NCBI GenBank assembly: GCA_043758755.1
Contig: JAYVMW010000038.1
Coordinates: forward strand, 1 to 64,000
Length of the DNA stretch: 64,000 bases
Reading direction: 5' to 3'
Origin: Solimicrobium sp043758755
Lineage (GTDB): Bacteria; Pseudomonadota; Gammaproteobacteria; Burkholderiales; Burkholderiaceae_D
Of the stretch, positions 25,042 to 33,258 are shown in pieces. A program made the translations under genes and the position numbers. Numbering within the stretch: the stretch's first letter is position 1; every line of letters begins with the position of its first letter. The notes beneath the pieces are model-generated. The model worked only from the letters and a program-made list of their open reading frames with translations, searched no databases and was not told the origin of the DNA.

Positions 25042-25075
25042 GTGTCATATTTATGTCATAAATGAAATGTACAGT
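25042..25075 (+). promoter_or_regulatory. PhoB-type promoter of the pst-pho operon
   Basis: GTGTCAT-ATTT-ATGTCAT (25042-25059), each 7-mer 6/7 to CTGTCAT, followed after 10 bp by TACAGT (25070-25075) as -10. A lone half-site GCGTCAT lies at 25012-25018. With the ppk1 promoter this accounts for the roughly 350-bp gap 24778-25124. Confidence 0.8.
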
Positions 25076-25124
25076 GCCGCTAACTTATTCAGTGTGTTTT
25101 TTGTTTAAATATAACGGAGCTTAT

Positions 25125-26177
25125 ATGTCAATTGGTAAACTTATTAAATCACTGGTAGCAATTATCAGTGTTGGTGCTGCAATATCAGTTGCAACACCTG
25201 CCTGTGCGGAAGATCTGACCGGCGCCGGCGCGACATTTCCTTATCCAATTTATGCCAAATGGGCTGACGCCTATAAAAAGGCCAGCGGCAACGGATTGAA
25301 TTACCAGTCAGTAGGTTCTGGCGCTGGTATTAAACAGATTAAAAGCAAAACTGTAGATTTCGGTGCTTCGGATATGCCGCTCAAGGCCGATGAACTCGAA
25401 GCAGCAGGACTGATCCAGTTTCCGGCCATCATGGGCGGTCTGGTTCCGGTATTTAATCTGGAAGGCATCGCAGCCGGAAAATTGAAACTGACCGGTGAAG
25501 TAATCGCCAATATCTACCTGGGCAAAATCACCAAATGGAATGCTGCTGAAATTGTCGCATTAAACCCCGGTATCAAATTACCTAGCACTGACATCACCGT
25601 TGTACATCGTTCTGATGGATCAGGCTCAACATTTCTGTGGACTGATTACCTGTCCAAAGTCAATGAAGAGTTCAAGGCAACCGTAGGTTCAAGCACTGCG
25701 GTCAAATGGCCGGTCGGTCTGGGCGGCAAGGGTAATGAAGGCGTGGCCGCCAGCGTACTGAACGTCAAAGGTTCGATCGGCTATGTGGAATATGCCTATG
25801 TAAAAAAGAACAAAATGGTGTACGCACAAATGAAGAACAAGGACGGCAATTTTGTTGAGCCCGATGATGATACGTTTAAAGCAGCTGCTGCCGGTGCCGA
25901 CTGGGCCAAATCACCTGGTTATTATGTCATTCTGACCAACCAGTCCGGCAAAGCCAGTTGGCCGATTACTGGTGCGTCTTTCATCCTGATGTATAAACAG
26001 CAGGCCGATGCAGTCAAGGGTCGTGAAGTACTGAAATTCTTTGACTGGGCTTTCAAAAATGGTGGAACAATGGCAAGCGAACTGGATTATGTTGCCTTGC
26101 CACCCGCTGTGACCAAGCTGGTTCAGGAAACCTGGAAAGCAGAAGTCAAGGATGCTGCAGGCAAGGCAATCTGGTAA
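25125..26177 (+). CDS. pstS: Phosphate ABC transporter substrate-binding protein PstS
   Basis: Periplasmic phosphate-binding protein of the Pst high-affinity uptake system, 350 residues from the ATG at 25125, which has an ACGGAG ribosome site. A longer frame from 25062 would start inside the promoter region. A signal peptide (about 1-26, cut near ACA-ED) precedes DLTGAGATFPYPIYAKW, the conserved PstS N-terminus. Phosphate-binding segments include SVGSGAGIKQI, FGASDMPL and VHRSDGSGST. A stable hairpin separates it from pstC and may favour pstS mRNA stability. Confidence 0.97.
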   Translation: MSIGKLIKSLVAIISVGAAISVATPACAEDLTGAGATFPYPIYAKWADAYKKASGNGLNYQSVGSGAGIKQIKSKTVDFGASDMPLKADELEAAGLIQFPAIMGGLVPVFNLEGIAAGKLKLTGEVIANIYLGKITKWNAAEIVALNPGIKLPSTDITVVHRSDGSGSTFLWTDYLSKVNEEFKATVGSSTAVKWPVGLGGKGNEGVAASVLNVKGSIGYVEYAYVKKNKMVYAQMKNKDGNFVEPDDDTFKAAAAGADWAKSPGYYVILTNQSGKASWPITGASFILMYKQQADAVKGREVLKFFDWAFKNGGTMASELDYVALPPAVTKLVQETWKAEVKDAAGKAIW

Positions 26178-26207
26178 CTGTTTTTATTGAATACGTTGGT
26201 TAATAAA

Positions 26208-26232
26208 TTCGGCTACCCGACCGGGAGCCGAA
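26208..26232 (+). other. Intercistronic hairpin between pstS and pstC
   Basis: TTCGGCT pairs with AGCCGAA, and CCCG with CGGG across a small bulge. There is no T-run. The likely role is mRNA stabilisation or partial attenuation, giving more PstS than membrane subunits; this is inferred. Confidence 0.6.
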
Positions 26233-26251
26233 CTCTGGAAATGGCTTTCAC

Positions 26252-27307
26252 ATGCTGACAAATAATATGCCGGATGTTTCTCAGAATTCCATGGGTTTGC
26301 CACCGGCAGAAGATTCGCCGGAACTTTCACTGATGTCCAGAGTCAAAAATGCAGTTCCTTCAACCAGATTGCCTATGCGTTCTCATAAACTCGGTGATTT
26401 TATTTTTCATAAAGTCACTTTTTTGTTTGCCTTCAGCGTGCTGCTGGTTTTATTGGGCATCATAGCCTCACTGTTGCATGGTTCATGGCCGGCATTCCAT
26501 GAATTTGGACCCAAATTCATCACAACGATTGAGTGGGATCCGGTCAATGATAAATATGGCGCTTTAATCGCCATCGTCGGCACACTCTCCACCTCCTTGA
26601 TCGCGCTGTTGTTAGCCTTTCCGGTCAGTTTCGGGATTGCCCTGTTTCTCACAGAAATCTGTCCGGCCTGGCTGAAACGCCCGCTCGGCACCGCCGTTGA
26701 ATTGCTGGCTGGTGTGCCCAGTATCATTTACGGCATGTGGGGTCTGTTTATTTTTGCACCGTTCTTTGCCGAATATGTTCAGCCTGGCCTGGCCAACACG
26801 CTGGGACAGCTGCCCGGCATAGGAAAGCTTTTTCAGGGTCCGGCCATCGGCATCGGCATACTGACTGCCGGTATCATTCTGGCCATCATGATTATTCCCT
26901 TCATTGCTTCCGTGATGCGCGATGTTTTTGAAGTGGTACCTCCAATTCTGAAAGAATCGGCTTACGGACTTGGCTGTACCAAATGGGAAGTAGTCAGAAA
27001 AATTGTGCTGCCCTATACCAAAATTGGCGTGGTTGGTGGCGTCATGCTGGGCCTGGGCCGCGCCTTGGGTGAAACCATGGCAATTACTTTTGTCATTGGC
27101 AACGCCAACCAGCTTTCCTGGTCATTGTTCGCGGCCGGTAACAGCATTGCTTCAACGCTGGCCAATGAATTTGCCGAAGCGGAAACACCTCTGCATGTGT
27201 CATCGCTGTTTGCGCTGGGATTAATTCTGTTTGCCATCACCTTTGTCGTACTGTCAGCGGCGAAACTGATGTTGCTGGGGTTGAAGAAAAATGAAGGACT
27301 GAAATAA
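26252..27307 (+). CDS. pstC: Phosphate ABC transporter permease PstC
   Basis: Inner-membrane permease of the Pst system, 351 residues. A cytosolic N-terminal extension of about 50 residues precedes the first helix (FLFAFSVLLVLLGIIASLL). The binding-protein-dependent permease core carries GTAVELLAGVPSIIYGMWGLF and the EAA-type loop ESAYGLGCTKWEVVRKIVLP. Six or so membrane helices are visible. It shares one base with the pstA start (TAATG), indicating translational coupling. Confidence 0.96.
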   Translation: MLTNNMPDVSQNSMGLPPAEDSPELSLMSRVKNAVPSTRLPMRSHKLGDFIFHKVTFLFAFSVLLVLLGIIASLLHGSWPAFHEFGPKFITTIEWDPVNDKYGALIAIVGTLSTSLIALLLAFPVSFGIALFLTEICPAWLKRPLGTAVELLAGVPSIIYGMWGLFIFAPFFAEYVQPGLANTLGQLPGIGKLFQGPAIGIGILTAGIILAIMIIPFIASVMRDVFEVVPPILKESAYGLGCTKWEVVRKIVLPYTKIGVVGGVMLGLGRALGETMAITFVIGNANQLSWSLFAAGNSIASTLANEFAEAETPLHVSSLFALGLILFAITFVVLSAAKLMLLGLKKNEGLK

Positions 27308-28185
27308 TGAATGCGCCTGTAAATAATATCAATGAGATGGATACCAGCGTATATCGGCGCAGGATTCTGGTGCACCGGATCGGCATTGCATTGTCGTTTC
27401 TGGCGATGCTGATCGGAATATTTTTCCTGTTGTGGATTTTGGTGACGCTGTTCATCAAGGGATTTCATTCATTGAATATCGGCATGCTGACCCAGATGAC
27501 GCCGCCACCCGGCGATGACGGCGGCGGCCTGCTCAATGCCATTATTGGCAGTACGCTGATGGTGGGTTTTGCCACCCTGATCTGCACCCCGATCGGCATA
27601 CTGGCCGGTCTGTATCTGGCCGAATACGGCGAAAATAACTGGTTTGCCCAGCTGACCCGTTTTGTGACCGATATCATGCTGTCGGCACCGTCGATTGTGA
27701 TCGGTCTGTTCGTGTATGCATTGTATGTCGCCAATTCCGGACATTTTTCCGGTTGGGCCGGCAGTATTGCAATTTCACTGATTGCCATCCCCGTCATCGT
27801 CAGAACCACCGACAATATGCTGCAACTGGTTCCCGGTTCTTTGCGCGAGGCGGCATTTGCGCTGGGTGCACCACAATGGAAAGTGGCAATACTGGTGCGG
27901 CTGCGCGCAGTCAAGGCCGGGGTCATCACCGGTGTATTGCTGGCCGTAGCCCGTATTTCAGGTGAAACCGCTCCCTTGCTGTTTACCGCGTTGAATAACC
28001 AGTTCTTCAATGCTGACATGAACAAGCCGATGGCAAACCTGCCTGTGGTGATCTATCAGTTTGCAATGAGCCCTTACGAAAACTGGCGCACTCTGGCCTG
28101 GGGCGGTGCATTGATCATTACGCTCAGCGTATTAACGCTGAATATTTTGTCGCGCACCATATTCAACCAGAAAATTCATGGCTGA
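27307..28185 (+). CDS. pstA: Phosphate ABC transporter permease PstA
   Basis: Second Pst permease, 292 residues with about six membrane helices. The conserved segments ADGVPSI-like here read MLSAPSIVIGLFVYALYV, and the EAA loop is REAAFALGAPQWKVAILVRL. GETAPLLFTAL is the family motif near the C-terminus. It overlaps pstC by one base and is followed by pstB after 34 bp. Confidence 0.96.
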   Translation: MNAPVNNINEMDTSVYRRRILVHRIGIALSFLAMLIGIFFLLWILVTLFIKGFHSLNIGMLTQMTPPPGDDGGGLLNAIIGSTLMVGFATLICTPIGILAGLYLAEYGENNWFAQLTRFVTDIMLSAPSIVIGLFVYALYVANSGHFSGWAGSIAISLIAIPVIVRTTDNMLQLVPGSLREAAFALGAPQWKVAILVRLRAVKAGVITGVLLAVARISGETAPLLFTALNNQFFNADMNKPMANLPVVIYQFAMSPYENWRTLAWGGALIITLSVLTLNILSRTIFNQKIHG

Positions 28186-28219
28186 CCAGAATTCCAGAAA
28201 AAATAAACAGGATTAAACC

Positions 28220-29011
28220 ATGCCCACTTCTGCACAGACTGTTGCACACGACGCCTTGCCTTCCGCAATCCAGATCAGCTCGCTGAATTTTTATTACGGT
28301 ACCACCCAAAGTCTGAAAAATATCAATTTGTCGATCAAGGATAAAAAAGTAACCGCATTTATCGGACCGTCCGGTTGCGGTAAATCGACCTTGCTGCGCA
28401 CCCTGAATCGCATGTATGACCTGTATCCCGGGCAGCGTGCCGAGGGGAAAATTGAGTATAACGGCAAGAACATTCTCGATCCCGGCCAGGATATCAATAT
28501 GCTGCGCGCCAAAATCGGCATGGTGTTTCAAAAGCCGACGCCTTTTCCGATGTCCATCTATGACAATATCGCTTTTGGTGTGCGCCTGTATGAAAACCTG
28601 TCAAAGGGCGAGATGAACGAGCGGGTTGAATGGGCGCTGCACAAGGCTGCGTTATGGACCGAAGTCAAGGATAAGCTCAACAAAAGTGGCCTGAGTCTGT
28701 CCGGTGGTCAGCAGCAGCGGTTGTGCATCGCGCGTGGCGTGGCGGTCAAACCGGATGTCTTGTTGCTGGATGAGCCGACTTCGGCGCTCGATCCCATTTC
28801 GACTGCGAAGATCGAGGAATTAATCAATGAACTCAAACAGGACTATACGATTGCCATCGTCACCCACAATATGCAGCAGGCAGCACGTTGCTCCGATTAC
28901 ACGGCGTACATGTACCTGGGTGAACTGGTTGAGGCGGGCGTAACCGATCAGGTATTCATGAACCCGGTAAAAAAAGAGACGCAGGATTATATAACCGGGC
29001 GTTTCGGATAA
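28220..29011 (+). CDS. pstB: Phosphate ABC transporter ATPase PstB
   Basis: ATPase of the Pst importer, 263 residues. It has an N-terminal strand LNFYYGTTQSLKNINL, Walker A GPSGCGKST (49-57), TLNRMYDLYPGQRAEG typical of PstB, QKPTPFPMSIYDN, signature LSGGQQQRLCIARG, Walker B VLLLDEPTSALDP and VTHNMQQAAR. It also takes part with PhoU in signalling phosphate status to PhoR. Confidence 0.97.
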   Translation: MPTSAQTVAHDALPSAIQISSLNFYYGTTQSLKNINLSIKDKKVTAFIGPSGCGKSTLLRTLNRMYDLYPGQRAEGKIEYNGKNILDPGQDINMLRAKIGMVFQKPTPFPMSIYDNIAFGVRLYENLSKGEMNERVEWALHKAALWTEVKDKLNKSGLSLSGGQQQRLCIARGVAVKPDVLLLDEPTSALDPISTAKIEELINELKQDYTIAIVTHNMQQAARCSDYTAYMYLGELVEAGVTDQVFMNPVKKETQDYITGRFG

Positions 29012-29064
29012 ATTGCTGCATCATCACAGATTAATGGTTAAATAAATTATTTAGGGGGCACACA

Positions 29065-29766
29065 ATGACCGACGAACATTCTTCCAGACAGTACGATGCC
29101 GATCTGGAAGCCATGCGTTCCAAAGTTTTGCTTATGGGAGGTCTGGTTGAAAATCAGTTTCACGATGCCATCGCCAGTTACCGGGTAGGCAATGTGGAAC
29201 TGGCGGCTTCCGTGATCGCCAGCGACGCCAATGTCAATCAGCTGGAAATCGATCTGGATATGGCGTGCCGTCATCTGATTTTAAAGCGTCAGCCGGCCGC
29301 CAACGATTTGCGCACCGTGGTGGCAACACTGAAAGTGATTACCGATCTGGAACGTATCGGCGACGAATCCAGCAAGATTGCCCGCATCGCTCAGGGCAAG
29401 GAAATTCACAGAAATGTGCTGATATTTAACGATTATGATGCGATCCGGGGACTGGCTTCCCAGGTCGGCAACATGCTGCACGATGCTCTGGATTCGATGG
29501 CCCGACTCGACCACAAGCAGGCCATCAAACTGATCGCCAAGGATGCTTTGATCGACCAGGATTTTCGCGCCGTCATGCGCAATTTAATTACCTACATGAT
29601 GGAAGATCCTCGTACCATTTCGGCCGCACTTGATGCACTGTGGGTTGCCAAGGCCATCGAGCGGGTTGGTGATCATGCCAAAAATATCGCAGAACATGTG
29701 ATTTTCATTGTTGAAGGTAAAGATATCAGACACAGTGATTATGCTGAAACCCATTCGGAACAATAA
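29065..29766 (+). CDS. phoU: Phosphate signalling regulator PhoU
   Basis: Cytosolic protein of 233 residues made of two PhoU helical-bundle repeats. PhoU links the Pst transporter to PhoR and represses the Pho regulon when phosphate is ample. The metal-binding helices are seen as ITDLERIGDESSKIAR in repeat one and KAIERVGDHAKNIAEHVIF in repeat two. Ribosome site AGGGGG precedes the ATG. It lies 53 bp after pstB and 3 bp before phoB, so it is within the pst-pho operon. Confidence 0.97.
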   Translation: MTDEHSSRQYDADLEAMRSKVLLMGGLVENQFHDAIASYRVGNVELAASVIASDANVNQLEIDLDMACRHLILKRQPAANDLRTVVATLKVITDLERIGDESSKIARIAQGKEIHRNVLIFNDYDAIRGLASQVGNMLHDALDSMARLDHKQAIKLIAKDALIDQDFRAVMRNLITYMMEDPRTISAALDALWVAKAIERVGDHAKNIAEHVIFIVEGKDIRHSDYAETHSEQ

Positions 29767-29769
29767 ATA

Positions 29770-30459
29770 ATGAGCTTAGATAAAACCACAATACTGATTG
29801 TGGAAGATGAACCGGCCATTGTTGAACTGGTCAGTTTTACGTTGCGCTCGGCAGGCTGGGAAACCCATGCGGTGAATAATACGGCTGATGCGTGGGCTTA
29901 TATTTCCCGACGGATGCCACATCTGGTCCTGTTGGACTGGATGTTGCCGGATCAGAGCGGTATTCGCCTGTTGTCGCGTATCCGCGCCGATCGCCAGTTT
30001 AATGCTCTGCCAGTTATTATGCTCACTGCCAAAAGTATGGAAGAGGATAAAATTGCCGGTCTTGATCATGGTGCCGACGATTACATTACCAAACCTTTTT
30101 CTCCGCGCGAGCTGATTGCCCGGATTAAAACAGTATTGCGCCGCAAGGCACCGGAACATGGCCAGGGTATTCTGTCAGCCGGGCCCATCGTGCTGGACCC
30201 GATCAGCTGCTCGGTGATGCTGAACGAACAAAAAGTGGATATCGGTCACGCAGAATTCAAATTGCTGAAATTTTTCATGGCCCATCCGGACCGGGTATTT
30301 TCACGCAGCCAGTTGCTCGACAAGGTTTGGGGCGATCATGTGGTGATTGAGGAACGCACGGTGGACGTACATGTGCTGCGGCTGCGTAAAGTATTGAAAA
30401 CCTCGGAAACCCTGATCAAAACAGTGCGCAGCGTCGGTTATATGCTGTCTGAAAAGTAA
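29770..30459 (+). CDS. phoB: Phosphate regulon response regulator PhoB
   Basis: OmpR-type regulator of 229 residues. The receiver domain has E12-D13 and phospho-acceptor D56 (VLLDWMLPD), with the conserved Lys in YITKPFSPREL. The winged helix has VFSRSQLLDKVWG and ERTVDVHVLRLRKVL, the recognition part typical of PhoB. It should bind the Pho-box-like sites upstream of ppk1, pstS and the olsB-like gene in this window. Gaps to phoU and phoR are 3 bp each. Confidence 0.97.
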   Translation: MSLDKTTILIVEDEPAIVELVSFTLRSAGWETHAVNNTADAWAYISRRMPHLVLLDWMLPDQSGIRLLSRIRADRQFNALPVIMLTAKSMEEDKIAGLDHGADDYITKPFSPRELIARIKTVLRRKAPEHGQGILSAGPIVLDPISCSVMLNEQKVDIGHAEFKLLKFFMAHPDRVFSRSQLLDKVWGDHVVIEERTVDVHVLRLRKVLKTSETLIKTVRSVGYMLSEK

Positions 30460-30462
30460 ACT

Positions 30463-31785
30463 ATGAACAAACCATTGGGTCCTGGTATTGTGTTTTGGGT
30501 TCCGGCATTCTTAAGAATGCTGATGGTTTTTATCGCCGCACTGGTAGTCGGTTATTTTTATGGTTCGCTGTGGTGCGCCATATCGGCAACAGGCGGTCTG
30601 GTATTTTTGATTACCCTGCAGCTGCATTACCTGTATCGTCTTTCACTCTGGCTGGACCAGCCTGAAAGCAGCAAACTGCCAGACGGATGGGGCGCCTGGA
30701 CCGAGATATTTTCACGGCTGTACCGCATGCGCCGTGAAGATGAAAAAAATCAGATCGAATTGACCGAGTGGCTGGCACGCTTCAGACAGGCCATGACACA
30801 GCTCCCGGATGGTGTCGTGATTATGGATGACGTCCTGTTTCTGGAATGGTGCAATCCGGTAGCCGAACAGCATTTGGGGCTGGATCTGAGTAAAGACAAA
30901 AATATGCGCATCACCAATCTGATCCGCAGTCCTGAATTCATGGACTACATCATATTGGGTCGATTCGATAAACCGCTGACTGTGACGCACAGAGAGCGCA
31001 AATTGATTTTGCATATCATTAAGTTTGAAAACCGGCGCCAGATTCTGGTGACGCATGATGTGACTGAAAGCGAGCGTATCGACCGCATGCGGCGCGATTT
31101 TATTGCCAACGCCTCGCATGAATTGCGTACGCCCTTGACCGTGATTAACGGTTTTCTGGAAATTAATGCCATGCAGCCGGAAATGGATATGAAAACCCGC
31201 GCCAGTCATATCAAGTTGATGGCAGAGCAGGGGCAGCGCATGCAAAGTCTGGTTGAAGACATGCTGACCCTGACCCGGCTTGAATCGGTTGATTTTCCAT
31301 TACGGGTGGAAAACATACGCATGGAACCTCTGCTCGAACAGATAGTCTCGGAAATGCATGGCCTGTCGGTGGGCCGGCATGAACTGATCCTTGAAAACAC
31401 CGGTCCGGATTTGTTGGGCAGTCTGGATGAATTGCGCAGTGCATTCACCAATCTGGTTTCCAATGCCGTGCGCTATACCCCGGCCGGCGGCACCGTGAAT
31501 ATCAGCTGGACCAATACGCCGGAAGGTCCGGTATTCAAGGTCAAAGACAGCGGTATCGGCATCAGTGCCGAACATCTTTCGCGCCTGACTGAACGTTTTT
31601 ATCGCGTCGACAAGAGCCGTTCCCGTGAAACCAAGGGTACCGGTTTGGGATTGGCAATTGTCAAACACGTGGTATTGCGCCACAAGGCACAACTTGCCAT
31701 CGACTCCACACCAGGGGTCGGCAGCAGCTTCTCGATACACTTTCCGGCTTCGGCCGCACTTGCCACTTCTCATTCCGGTTCCTGA
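30463..31785 (+). CDS. phoR: Phosphate regulon sensor histidine kinase PhoR
   Basis: Inner-membrane kinase of 440 residues that phosphorylates PhoB. Two N-terminal helices (about 16-34 and 40-60) have almost no periplasmic loop, as usual for PhoR, followed by a linker and a PAS-like domain (about 105-200). The HisKA motif FIANASHELRTPLTVI holds His219. HATPase boxes are NLVSNAVRYTP, VKDSGIGI and GTGLGLAIVKHV. It is the last gene of the pst-pho operon. Confidence 0.96.
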   Translation: MNKPLGPGIVFWVPAFLRMLMVFIAALVVGYFYGSLWCAISATGGLVFLITLQLHYLYRLSLWLDQPESSKLPDGWGAWTEIFSRLYRMRREDEKNQIELTEWLARFRQAMTQLPDGVVIMDDVLFLEWCNPVAEQHLGLDLSKDKNMRITNLIRSPEFMDYIILGRFDKPLTVTHRERKLILHIIKFENRRQILVTHDVTESERIDRMRRDFIANASHELRTPLTVINGFLEINAMQPEMDMKTRASHIKLMAEQGQRMQSLVEDMLTLTRLESVDFPLRVENIRMEPLLEQIVSEMHGLSVGRHELILENTGPDLLGSLDELRSAFTNLVSNAVRYTPAGGTVNISWTNTPEGPVFKVKDSGIGISAEHLSRLTERFYRVDKSRSRETKGTGLGLAIVKHVVLRHKAQLAIDSTPGVGSSFSIHFPASAALATSHSGS

Positions 31786-31987
31786 ACAGAACCAACCCCA
31801 TTCAGTCACTGCTCGGCTGACATTGAATGCTTAATTTGCAACTCGGGTACGTCATCAACCATATCTGAGTTGTCTTTCCATTTAATTTGATTGAAAGCAA
31901 TACAATTTAAATTACAATGAGTAATCTTCATGGCTATTTAAACGCGTATAACTACGTTCAAGACCGAAAATCAAATATCGAGACAAC

Positions 31988-33241
31988 ATGAAAAAACCAT
32001 TCTATAAAGTGCTGTACGTGCAGGTCCTGTTCGCCATCGTCTGCGGGATCTTAATCGGCGTCTTTCAACCCGCTACGGGAGTAGACTTAAAACCCCTTGG
32101 GGACGGTTTCATCAAACTGATCAAAATGATCATCGCTCCGGTCATTTTCTGTACGGTTGTGTCAGGCATAGCAGGCATGGAAGACATCAAGAAAGTAGGG
32201 CGGGTGGGCGGCAAGGCCCTGCTTTATTTTGAGGTGGTTTCAACATTTGCCTTGATTATTGGATTGTGTGTTACCAACCTGCTGCAGCCAGGTGCGGGTT
32301 TCAATGCCAATCTGGCCACGATCGACACCAGTTCGATTGCGCAGTACACAACCAAAGCGCATCTTCCTACCACGGTTGAGTTCATCATGAACATTATCCC
32401 CGATACGTTTTTCGGGGCATTTGCCCGTGGCGATATTTTGCAGGTATTGCTGATTGCGATTATGGTCGGCTTCTCCATTTCAACACTGGGTGAAAAAGGC
32501 AAGCCTATCCTGTATCTGATCGATGACCTGGCAAGAGTAGTTTTTTCTGTGGTCAACAAACTGATGAAACTCGCGCCGATAGGCGCATTCGGTGCGATGG
32601 CCTTCACCATCGGTAAATATGGGATCGCTTCTTTGCTGCCACTGGCAAAACTGATGGGATCGTTTTACCTGACCTGCGGCCTGTTTATTTTTATCGTACT
32701 GGGACTGATTGCCCGATTTACCGGATTCTCCATCTGGCGCTTTCTGGTGTATATCAAAGAGGAACTGCTGATTGTGCTGGGTACGAGTTCGTCGGAAAGT
32801 GCCTTGCCGTCTCTGATGGAAAAACTGGAACAATTGGGTTGCTCCAAATCAGTGGTTGGACTGGTGGTGCCTACCGGTTATTCGTTCAATCTGGACGGTA
32901 CCAATATTTACATGACCATGGCAGCCCTGTTTATAGCCCAGGCCACCAATACCGATCTGACTCTGACGCAGCAACTGACCATACTCGGGGTGGCAATGCT
33001 GACCTCCAAGGGCGCTTCCGGCATTACCGGAGCCGGGTTCATTACCCTGGCTGCCACGCTGGTGGTTGTGCCAACCATACCGGTAGCCGGAATGGCGTTG
33101 ATTCTGGGTATTGACCGGTTTATGAGCGAGTGCCGCGCCCTGACCAACTTTATCGGCAACGGTGTGGCAACGGTGGTCGTTTCCAAATGGGAAAACGAAT
33201 TGAATATGGAAACGCTGTCGACCGAGCTGGCGGTTAAATAA
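31988..33241 (+). CDS. dctA: Dicarboxylate/amino acid:cation symporter (DctA type)
   Basis: Inner-membrane secondary transporter of the DAACS family, 417 residues. DctA imports C4-dicarboxylates such as succinate, fumarate and malate with protons; related GltP takes glutamate. Conserved segments are LKPLGDGFIKLIKMIIAPVIF, the serine-rich hairpin GTSSSESALPSLMEKLE, PTGYSFNLDGTNIY and the C-terminal ECRALTNFIGNGVATVVVSKWE. The last two resemble DctA most closely. Upstream (31786-31987) two TACAAT-like elements lie near 31910, but no confident promoter or operator. A sensor kinase gene follows 17 bp later. Confidence 0.92.
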   Translation: MKKPFYKVLYVQVLFAIVCGILIGVFQPATGVDLKPLGDGFIKLIKMIIAPVIFCTVVSGIAGMEDIKKVGRVGGKALLYFEVVSTFALIIGLCVTNLLQPGAGFNANLATIDTSSIAQYTTKAHLPTTVEFIMNIIPDTFFGAFARGDILQVLLIAIMVGFSISTLGEKGKPILYLIDDLARVVFSVVNKLMKLAPIGAFGAMAFTIGKYGIASLLPLAKLMGSFYLTCGLFIFIVLGLIARFTGFSIWRFLVYIKEELLIVLGTSSSESALPSLMEKLEQLGCSKSVVGLVVPTGYSFNLDGTNIYMTMAALFIAQATNTDLTLTQQLTILGVAMLTSKGASGITGAGFITLAATLVVVPTIPVAGMALILGIDRFMSECRALTNFIGNGVATVVVSKWENELNMETLSTELAVK

Positions 33242-33258
33242 ATGAACCGCAATGATCG

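Noticed and set aside
24812..25048. Minus-strand open frame in the ppk1-pstS gap
   Set aside because: Overlaps both Pho-box promoters and has no family features; the region is regulatory.
31786..31987. Sigma-54 promoter upstream of dctA
   Set aside because: dctA is often RpoN-dependent, but no TGGCAC-N5-TTGC match is present in this gap.
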